Below are positions 1-5,650 of a stretch of DNA of 37,716 nucleotides, piece by piece (position 1 is the first letter of the stretch; every line of letters begins with the position of its first letter). The stretch spans positions 1 through 37,716 of the forward strand of contig DYJL01000028.1 of NCBI GenBank assembly GCA_020723105.1. Direction: 5' to 3'. The position numbers and the translations under genes are program-made. Origin of the DNA: Nitrospira japonica (lineage in GTDB: Bacteria > Nitrospirota > Thermodesulfovibrionia > UBA6902). The notes below the pieces were generated by a model, which was given only the letters and a program-made list of their open reading frames with translations, did not search any database and was not told the DNA's origin.

Positions 1-94
1 TCCCTATGGCCTGCCTTATTGAGAACCAATAAGGTATGTGGGGGAATTCAAAGACGTCAATCATCAAATCCTTTACCACCTTGCTTGTTGACAT
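1..94 (-). CDS. CBS-domain protein, N-terminal fragment (runs off window)
   Basis: The first 31 codons of a minus-strand gene whose remainder lies outside the window. The ATG follows a strong AGGAGG site that overlaps the stop region of the upstream GntR gene, so the two are probably one transcript. The visible residues begin MSTSKVVKDLMIDVFEFPHI and continue with IPYWFSIRQAIG, which resembles the start of a CBS domain (a conserved KDLM followed by a helix ending in RQAI). CBS pairs usually bind adenosyl ligands and regulate or sense energy state. The call rests on a short stretch, so the number of CBS domains and any fused domain are unknown. Confidence 0.6.
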   Translation of the reverse strand, partial: MSTSKVVKDLMIDVFEFPHIPYWFSIRQAIG

Positions 95-103
95 ATTTCC
101 TCC

Positions 104-853
104 TTAATAATTTGTTGAACCTTTTTTCTCAAACTCTATCGTAAACCTGAACCTGTCAGGCCGTTTAATTGAGCGCATATACATTATCTGGGTATCTCCT
201 GAGTAAAAATGCTGGTCGAGGAGAAGTACATAGGAGCCTTCAGGAAGACCAAGGATTTTACTCTCATCCGGTTTGGATGTTGTAACTTCAATATTATCTC
301 TTACGAGCGTGACGTGGATGCCAAACTTATTTTCAAACAGTTCAAAAAGTGAATTATCAGCAACATCTTCGGCTAAAATCTCCGGGCATATATGATGAGG
401 AATGTATGCTTCCTGAAGCAGCACCGGCTCTTCATCAACAGTGCGCAGTCTCCTTATATAAATAAGGTGAGTATTCTCCGGAACATTCAACTTTACGTCT
501 ATATCATCTATGGGCATCATTACAGTCTGAGCAAGGACTTTTGTCGAATATTTCACGCCTGCTTCAAGCATCATCTCCCTGAAACTCGTTGACATGGTCA
601 AGCCTTCCGGTATAATCCGTTTACAGACGAAAGTGCCTTTACCTTGTTGCCTTATTAAGTAGCCCTGACGCGCAAGATCCAATATCGCAAGACGAACAGT
701 AGCCTTACTGACATCGTATTTTTTACAAAGTACATCTTCTGTAGGTATCTGAGCACCCACTGTCAATTCACCCGATTCTATTTTTTCTTTTAATATTTCA
801 AAGAGTTGAACATATAACTTCTGTGATTTTTCTCTATCTATCGGTCGTTCCAT
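104..853 (-). CDS. GntR-family transcriptional regulator, HutC/FarR (UTRA) type
   Basis: A 249-residue, full-length regulator. Residues about 8-75 form the GntR winged helix: LYVQLFEILKEKIESGEL, then QIPTEDVLCKKYDVSKATVR, and the wing GYLIRQQGKGTFV. Residues about 95-240 match the UTRA ligand-binding fold, including the PVLLQEAYIP strand-helix region and the late LLLDQHFYSGDTQIMYM segment. UTRA domains bind small effectors such as sugars or amino-acid derivatives; the ligand here cannot be deduced. It is followed directly by a CBS-domain gene. The upstream region carries repeated AGATTATAAT sequences that are plausible autoregulatory operators. Confidence 0.93.
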   Translation of the reverse strand: MERPIDREKSQKLYVQLFEILKEKIESGELTVGAQIPTEDVLCKKYDVSKATVRLAILDLARQGYLIRQQGKGTFVCKRIIPEGLTMSTSFREMMLEAGVKYSTKVLAQTVMMPIDDIDVKLNVPENTHLIYIRRLRTVDEEPVLLQEAYIPHHICPEILAEDVADNSLFELFENKFGIHVTLVRDNIEVTTSKPDESKILGLPEGSYVLLLDQHFYSGDTQIMYMRSIKRPDRFRFTIEFEKKGSTNY

Positions 854-857
854 CTTT

Positions 858-908
858 ATAAGATTATAATATTATAATGAAATACTTTAATAATCATAAG
901 ATTATAAT
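858..908. promoter_or_regulatory. Clustered ATTATAAT palindromes upstream of the GntR gene (candidate operators)
   Basis: The self-complementary octamer ATTATAAT occurs at 863-870, 871-878 and 901-908. The first and third copies are part of a longer direct repeat ATAAGATTATAAT (858-870 and 896-908). They lie within 55 bases of the GntR start codon, where an autorepressor would bind. A further AGATTATAAT sits next to the abiE promoter at 1085. Such AT-only words can recur by chance in AT-rich spacers, so operator function is an inference. Confidence 0.4.
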
Positions 909-972
909 GAATATGAAAAATTGTCAAGAAATTTTTTTAAATAAGCTTATAAGGGTTGCTGACAGGGTATAG

Positions 973-1078
973 GTAATCCTTCAGTCAAGGGTGGTAGTCG
1001 CAACCTAAAGGTTGCGAAATTCAACGCAGGCTAAAGCCTGCGGCTACCGGTTATTGCCACCCTTGACTGAAGGATTAC
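973..1078. repeat. Composite REP-like palindromic element
   Basis: A 106-base intergenic element bounded by perfect 22-base inverted repeats (973-994 and 1057-1078). Two perfect hairpins lie inside: CGCAACCTAAAGGTTGCG at 999-1016 and CGCAGGCTAAAGCCTGCG at 1025-1042, both with a TAAA loop. GGTAG (993-997) also pairs with CTACC (1044-1048). This layout is typical of non-autonomous REP/REPIN-like elements mobilised by Y1 (RAYT) transposases; no transposase gene is present here. When folded it could also act as a terminator or insulator between the gntR and abiE units. Confidence 0.75.
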
Positions 1079-1084
1079 GGGCAT

Positions 1085-1126
1085 AGATTATAATCTGTTG
1101 ACATTCACCTATCAAGCATATATAAT
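1085..1126 (+). promoter_or_regulatory. Consensus sigma-70 promoter of the abiE operon
   Basis: TTGACA (1098-1103) and TATAAT (1121-1126) are both perfect and separated by 17 bases, which is the full consensus. Directly upstream is the 12-base perfect palindrome AGATTATAATCT (1085-1096). The expected transcription start is near 1133, giving a leader of about 15 bases with no visible Shine-Dalgarno sequence before the ATG at 1148. So strong a promoter in front of a toxin-antitoxin pair implies tight repression. Confidence 0.8.
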
Positions 1127-1141
1127 TAACACTATTGTTAA
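1126..1141. promoter_or_regulatory. Inverted repeat over the abiE transcription start (candidate AbiEi operator)
   Basis: TTAACA-CTAT-TGTTAA is a perfect inverted repeat that overlaps the last base of the -10 box and the predicted transcription start. AbiEi antitoxins are known to repress their own operons by binding inverted repeats in the promoter, and this is the natural candidate site. Confidence 0.5.
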
Positions 1142-1147
1142 CTATAT

Positions 1148-1744
1148 ATGCCTGATATGCGTTATACGGAATTAAGAATTTTAAAAGAAAAGCTTTATTT
1201 CACTCTTGAGGAGCTGCAGGAATTATTGGGAATAAGACCTGAATCTGCAAGAGTCTTTTGCTCTCGATATTCGCAAAAGGGAATCTTTATCAGACTGAAA
1301 AAGAATCTCTATACCTTAAATGAGAGATGGGAACATCTTTCAAGCGAAGACCATTTAAGAATATCAAATGTCTTGCAGGTGCCGTCTTATATTTCTTTTA
1401 TGACAGCCCTTTCCCTGTATGAGGTTACTACCCAGGTCCAGCGGGACTTCTTCGAGAGCGCATCGTTGAAACGAACGGTCCGGTTCGATATCAAAGGGAA
1501 ATCATTCAATTATTACAAACTCCAGAACAAATTCTATTCCGGGTTTGTAAGAAAGAACGATATATTTATTGCGACAATGGAAAAGGCGTTTGTGGATATC
1601 GTATACCTGTATTCTTTTGGTAAATACAGGGCAGATTTCAGCTCTCTGAATCTGGACCGTCTGGATAAGGATAAGATCGTGGAGATTTTGATGCCATATC
1701 CTGACAAGACTAAAGACATTGTGTATAAGCTATGCAAGATTTAA
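1148..1744 (+). CDS. abiEi: Type IV antitoxin / transcriptional repressor, AbiEi family
   Basis: A 198-residue protein with an N-terminal winged-helix region (about 8-60: FTLEELQELLGI, VFCSRYSQKGIFIRLKKNLY) and a C-terminal AbiEi region with the typical ISFMTALSLYEV segment and ATMEKAFVDIVYLY. AbiEi proteins antagonise the AbiEii toxin without forming a stable complex and repress their own operon. The gene overlaps the abiEii start by 13 bases, the usual tight coupling of this pair. The ATG at 1148 is preferred because it lies just behind a perfect promoter; a second ATG three codons on is possible. No Shine-Dalgarno sequence is visible. Confidence 0.88.
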   Translation: MPDMRYTELRILKEKLYFTLEELQELLGIRPESARVFCSRYSQKGIFIRLKKNLYTLNERWEHLSSEDHLRISNVLQVPSYISFMTALSLYEVTTQVQRDFFESASLKRTVRFDIKGKSFNYYKLQNKFYSGFVRKNDIFIATMEKAFVDIVYLYSFGKYRADFSSLNLDRLDKDKIVEILMPYPDKTKDIVYKLCKI

Positions 1745-2385
1745 TTAAACAGGAACAATTTGAACTGGAAGTGCTGGACCAGTTGAACAGCCGGAAATTT
1801 CTTAATCATCTTGTCTTTGGGGGCGGGACCATGCTGAGGCTCTGCTTTGGATTAGGCCGGTTTTCAGTGGATCTGGACTTCTGGCTTATAAAAGAGATTG
1901 ATATAGACAGGATGTTTGAGGATTTGAAAGCGTATCTTTCACAATCCTACACAATAAAAGACGCTGCCAATAAATTTTATACGCTCCTGTTTGAGATAAA
2001 GTCTGAGAAGTATCCCCGCAGTCTTAAGATTGAAATAAGAAAAGAGACAAAAAAAATAAGGACTGAAACGGCGATTGCTTACAGCAAATATTCCAACATG
2101 CAGGTCTTTCTGAAAGTCGTCTCTCTGAAAGATATGATGAATGCAAAAATTGAGGCCTTCCTGCAAAGAAAAGAGATCCGTGATGTTTTTGATATGGAAT
2201 TTTTGTTAAAAAAGGGTATAAATATAGATGTGCCTCCGCAGACCTCAGAAAAAATAATAAGAGGAATAAATGCATTTAAAAAGAAAGACTATACGGTCAA
2301 ACTCGGCTCTTTGATTGATGCGGAGCAAAGAAGATATTATGCAGATGAGAATTTCAAGATTCTTAAATCCGCGATAAAGAAATGA
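1732..2385 (+). CDS. abiEii: AbiEii/AbiGii-family nucleotidyltransferase toxin
   Basis: A 217-residue nucleotidyltransferase-fold protein. The signature is visible near the N terminus: GGGTMLRL at 30-37 and RFSVDLDF at 43-50, with metal-binding aspartates D47 and D49. A later KIEAFLQRKEIRDVFDMEFL segment (about 144-163) matches the conserved Lys/Arg and Asp motifs of the family. Characterised AbiEii-type toxins transfer nucleotides, and the MenT relatives modify tRNA acceptor ends; the substrate here is unknown. At 217 residues it is shorter than the classical lactococcal protein but within the range of compact members. Its stop codon overlaps the next start in an ATGA arrangement. Confidence 0.88.
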   Translation: MQDLIKQEQFELEVLDQLNSRKFLNHLVFGGGTMLRLCFGLGRFSVDLDFWLIKEIDIDRMFEDLKAYLSQSYTIKDAANKFYTLLFEIKSEKYPRSLKIEIRKETKKIRTETAIAYSKYSNMQVFLKVVSLKDMMNAKIEAFLQRKEIRDVFDMEFLLKKGINIDVPPQTSEKIIRGINAFKKKDYTVKLGSLIDAEQRRYYADENFKILKSAIKK

Positions 2386-5069
2386 AAAACCTTTTTAATA
2401 TATTCAGAAGATCCCGCCGTGACAAAAGCAAAAGAAATCTGCGTGAATCTCTAAAAGAGCGCTATCTTGTCTTTCAGCGTCTCCTGAATGAAAACAATAT
2501 GGTCCTCAGTATCATGGCGGACATGGAAGAAAAGCTCTCCGGTGAATATCTTTTTGACAGACAGTATCTGAATACAAATGTCAAACAAATCTCGGATACG
2601 GTCCTGAATATCATTGAGTGCCTTAATATTCTATCCCATAACAAGTTCAGACAATTATTCATTCAGCATGAAAATGTCAAAAGAGAGATTGAAAAAATAT
2701 TGCTCCATAAAATACAGATTCCGTTTACTGATCTGACGATTCCTGTTGAGAATCTTACAAAGGAAATGTCCAATATTACGGGTGGCAAGATGGCTCAGCT
2801 CGGTGAAATCAGAAGCCGTCTCAACCTTCTGACGCCGGAAGGTTTTTCAATCAGCGCGTATGCGTATAAGAGATTTATGGAGCATAACAGGTTTGCTGAG
2901 AAAATAAATGAAAGACTGTCTGCACTGAAAGCTGAGAATATGGATGAGATAAACCGTGTCAGCAGAGAGATTCAGGATATGGTAATAGAAGCGGAGCTGC
3001 CGGAGGATTTATCGGAGGCTATAGAAAAGGCAGTTGAAAGGTTGAAGGGTGAAGAGTTTAAAGACGATAGGATGTTATTGCGAGGCGAAGCCGAAGCAAT
3101 CTCAAAAGACGAGATTCCTCGCTGCGCTCGGAATGACATCCCCATCGGATTCCGCGTCTCCGTCCGCAGCAGCGCTATTCACGAAGACGGGGAATTCAGT
3201 TTTGCCGGACAGTATTCAACTTTCCTGAATGTTCCTCTTGGTGCGGTCTCCAGGAAATATAAGGAGGTTGTGGCGAGCCTGTTTAATCCACGGGCGATAT
3301 TCTATTACAAGACCAAAGGCTTTTGTGATAACGACATGGTAATGTCAGTTGGGGTGTTGAGGATGATTGATGCAAAGGCAGGCGGAGTTATGTACTCCCG
3401 TGACCCGAATAATCCTGAAAAGAGAACTACCATCATCAACGCCATATGGGGACTTGGCAATCTGGTAGTTGATGGTACTGAAGATCCAAATCTCTATATC
3501 GTTTCGAGAGATGAGAATTTCATTTCTGAAAAAAGAGTTCCGGAGCAAAAGAGCATGTGCACGTGCAACGCAGAAGGTGATGTTGCCGATGTGATTGTTC
3601 CTGATAATCTTAAGGGGGTTCATTGCCTGACAGATGAACAGATAATGATGCTTTCGGGATATGCTGAAATTCTGGAAAATCATTATAACGAGCCGCAGGA
3701 CATTGAATGGACGCTTGATGGCAATAATCAAATATACATTCTCCAGAGCCGTCCCTTAAGAACGTTCCAGTCCGTAAGTTCCATGGTGCAAGTTCCAAGA
3801 AGGCTTGAAGCATATAATATCCTGATTGACAAGGGCGTTATTGCCTGTAAGGGAGTAGGTTGCGGCAGGGCTTTCATTCTGAAAAATGATGAGGATCTGG
3901 AAGATTTCCCTGAAGGCGCTGTGCTCGTGGCAAAACACACAGCTCCAAAATATGTAATGGTGATGAACAAGGCATCTGCTATTGTCACGGATGTAGGCAG
4001 CGCCACAGGACATATGGCGTCTCTCTCCCGCGAATATCAGGTGCCGACAATACTCGATACTGAAAAGGCTACAGGACTTATAACACATGGACAGGAAATA
4101 ACTGTTGATGCAATTAACTGTAATGTGTACGAGGGCCGGGTTGAAGAACTTCTGAAATTCAAAACTCAGGATTCAAAATTTAAAGAGACACACATTTTTA
4201 AACTCTTGAATAATGTCCTGAAATTAGTCGTTCCCTTAAACCTTGTGGATCCTGACAAAGAGGAATTCAATCCTGACAATTGCAAAACCTATCACGATAT
4301 AACCCGCTTTGCGCATGAGATGGCAATGGCGGAGATATTCAAGACGGGCAAGGGGCGTGATATTGACAGTTTTGATGATCTCATGTCAGCGATTACCTTT
4401 GCGGAGTCCAGTGACACAAGTGATATAGACGAACAGGCTATTGTACTAAGGGCGGGAATTCCTGTTGAGGCGCGTCTGATAGATATAGGAGGCGGTGTAA
4501 AGGATTTCAAAAAGAAGGTGACACCGGAAGACATAACGTCGGCCCCGTTCTCATCATTTCTTAAAGGAATGAGGGAAATGAGATGGCCGGGACCGCCGCC
4601 TGTAGACGCCAGGGGATTTCTGGGAATGGCAGCTCAGACAGCAACCATGACAGAGGCCCAGCTCCGCAATATGGCCGAAAAGAGTTATGCAATAATCTCA
4701 AAGAATTATATGACCTTCAGCATAAGGCTCGGCTATCATTTTTCAATGGTAGAGGCTTATGCAGACGAAAATATAAATGACAACTACATCAAGTTTTTCT
4801 TCAAGGGCGGCGGCGCTGCAACAGACCGGAAACTGAGAAGGGTCCGGCTGATAAAAGAAATCCTGAAGACCATGAATTTCAGAGTGGAAGTTAAAGAAGA
4901 TGTGGTCAATGCCATGCTGACCAAGTACAAGAAGTCTGATATTGAGAGCAGGCTTGTGATAATGGGAAAGCTCACGGCCTATACCAAACAGCTCGATATG
5001 GTCATGTATAACGACGCAGTCGCCGACTGGTATGTCGAGGAGTTTGTCAGGGAGCATGTGAAAATATAA
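2382..5069 (+). CDS. PEP synthase / pyruvate phosphate dikinase-like protein
   Basis: An 895-residue protein. Residues 1-130 are helical and lack PPDK similarity. Residues about 130-465 form the pyruvate/ATP-binding PPDK N domain (GGKMAQLGEI near 135; VSVRSSAIHEDGEFSFAGQY near 259-278; DIEWTLDGNNQIYILQSRPL near 440-459). Residues about 480-590 form the phosphohistidine domain with H544 in ATGHMASLSREYQVPT; the usual Ser/Cys before His is Gly. The C-terminal 300 residues are not the PEP/pyruvate barrel of true PpsA and I do not recognise them. It may therefore phosphorylate a different acceptor. The start overlaps the abiEii stop (ATGA), so translation is coupled. Residues 231-253 are encoded by an inserted palindromic repeat. 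Confidence 0.82.
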   Translation: MKNLFNIFRRSRRDKSKRNLRESLKERYLVFQRLLNENNMVLSIMADMEEKLSGEYLFDRQYLNTNVKQISDTVLNIIECLNILSHNKFRQLFIQHENVKREIEKILLHKIQIPFTDLTIPVENLTKEMSNITGGKMAQLGEIRSRLNLLTPEGFSISAYAYKRFMEHNRFAEKINERLSALKAENMDEINRVSREIQDMVIEAELPEDLSEAIEKAVERLKGEEFKDDRMLLRGEAEAISKDEIPRCARNDIPIGFRVSVRSSAIHEDGEFSFAGQYSTFLNVPLGAVSRKYKEVVASLFNPRAIFYYKTKGFCDNDMVMSVGVLRMIDAKAGGVMYSRDPNNPEKRTTIINAIWGLGNLVVDGTEDPNLYIVSRDENFISEKRVPEQKSMCTCNAEGDVADVIVPDNLKGVHCLTDEQIMMLSGYAEILENHYNEPQDIEWTLDGNNQIYILQSRPLRTFQSVSSMVQVPRRLEAYNILIDKGVIACKGVGCGRAFILKNDEDLEDFPEGAVLVAKHTAPKYVMVMNKASAIVTDVGSATGHMASLSREYQVPTILDTEKATGLITHGQEITVDAINCNVYEGRVEELLKFKTQDSKFKETHIFKLLNNVLKLVVPLNLVDPDKEEFNPDNCKTYHDITRFAHEMAMAEIFKTGKGRDIDSFDDLMSAITFAESSDTSDIDEQAIVLRAGIPVEARLIDIGGGVKDFKKKVTPEDITSAPFSSFLKGMREMRWPGPPPVDARGFLGMAAQTATMTEAQLRNMAEKSYAIISKNYMTFSIRLGYHFSMVEAYADENINDNYIKFFFKGGGAATDRKLRRVRLIKEILKTMNFRVEVKEDVVNAMLTKYKKSDIESRLVIMGKLTAYTKQLDMVMYNDAVADWYVEEFVREHVKI
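3073..3138 (+). repeat. Palindromic repeat inserted in frame in the PEP-synthase-like gene
   Basis: A 66-base segment with inverted ends TGTTATTGCGAG (3073-3084) and CTCGGAATGACA (3127-3138), matching at 10 of 12 positions. The interior has the GCGAAGCCGAAGCAATCTC-type sequence typical of dispersed bacterial palindromes. The same end sequence, TGTCATTGCGAG, bounds the element at 26736-26813 in this window. The length is a multiple of three and no stop is introduced, so it adds about 22 residues just before the conserved VSVRSSA strand of the ATP-binding domain. Confidence 0.75.
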
Positions 5070-5099
5070 GGTCAAGGGTTCGAGGGTTAAAGACTGGAA

Positions 5100-5153
5100 A
5101 GCATAAAGGGGGAGGCCGGCTGCGGATACGGAGACGGGCTTCCCCTTTATGCT
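5100..5153. terminator. Long hairpin between convergent genes (candidate bidirectional terminator)
   Basis: AGCATAAAGGGG (5100-5111) is perfectly complementary to CCCCTTTATGCT (5142-5153), with a GC-rich spacer that can fold further. It sits between the PEP-synthase-like gene and the convergent receiver gene and overlaps the receiver's stop codon by two bases. There is no strong T-run on either strand, so termination efficiency is uncertain. Confidence 0.5.
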
Positions 5154-5574
5154 AACCTTCAACTTTTTTCAACTGTTCCTTAAGCATCCTGTTTTCCTTC
5201 TGAAGTTCTGCCCACTTCAGCGCCTTGTCTATTGTAAAAAGTATCTGCTCTTTCTTGAACGGCTTTGTAATAAAATCGAAGCCGCCTTTTCCCATCGTTT
5301 CTATGGCAGATTCAACTGTTCCAAAGGCAGTTATTATGATTACAGGGATATCTTTATCAGTTTGTCTGATGGCGTCAAGGAGTTCAATACCATCAAGTCC
5401 CGGCATTTTAAGGTCTGCAATTACAAGATCAAAGCCTCCGTTTTTTACCAGTTCCAGAGCCTCCAGAGGATTATTAGTGATTGAAGCCTCATAGGAGGTT
5501 TTTTCCTTTATGATCATACTCAACAATTTCAGCATATCTGGTTCATCATCAACGATTAATAATTTTTCAGGCAT
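5152..5574 (-). CDS. Stand-alone response-regulator receiver protein
   Basis: A 140-residue receiver with acidic pocket D9/D10, phosphoacceptor D54 (ADLKMPGLDG), T82 and K104 (FITKPF). The C terminus is a short charged helix, LQKENRMLKEQLKKVEG, which closely resembles the linker after the receiver of the NtrC-type regulator at 12453. The protein stops where an AAA+ domain would begin, so it looks like an NtrC-type regulator reduced to its receiver. It follows the histidine kinase gene by about 70 bases and is its likely partner. With no output domain it could act as a phosphate sink, a phosphorelay carrier or through protein contacts. Confidence 0.9.
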   Translation of the reverse strand: MPEKLLIVDDEPDMLKLLSMIIKEKTSYEASITNNPLEALELVKNGGFDLVIADLKMPGLDGIELLDAIRQTDKDIPVIIITAFGTVESAIETMGKGGFDFITKPFKKEQILFTIDKALKWAELQKENRMLKEQLKKVEG

Positions 5575-5591
5575 GTTCCCTCCTTAAATGC

Positions 5592-5650
5592 AGTGAATAG
5601 TTGTTAGTGAATAGTGAATAGTTTTCTATAAGTCTTTCACTATTTACTGT
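5592..5650. repeat. AGTGAATAGT repeats in the kinase/receiver spacer
   Basis: AGTGAATAGT occurs at 5592-5601, 5606-5615 and 5613-5622. CAGTGAATAG (5591-5600) is nearly complementary to CTATTTACTG (5641-5650), so the spacer can form a weak hairpin. The same word recurs at 11352-11361 in the spacer behind the TauE gene. It looks like a low-complexity spacer repeat of this genome; no function is evident. Confidence 0.4.

Noticed and set aside
858-1096. CRISPR-like array from the recurring AGATTATAAT
   Set aside because: Copies are short, irregularly spaced and AT-only; no cas genes and no unique spacers of constant length.
5100-5153. Attachment site or integron-like element from the long inverted repeat
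   Set aside because: No integrase or recombined gene is nearby, and its place between convergent genes is explained by a terminator.
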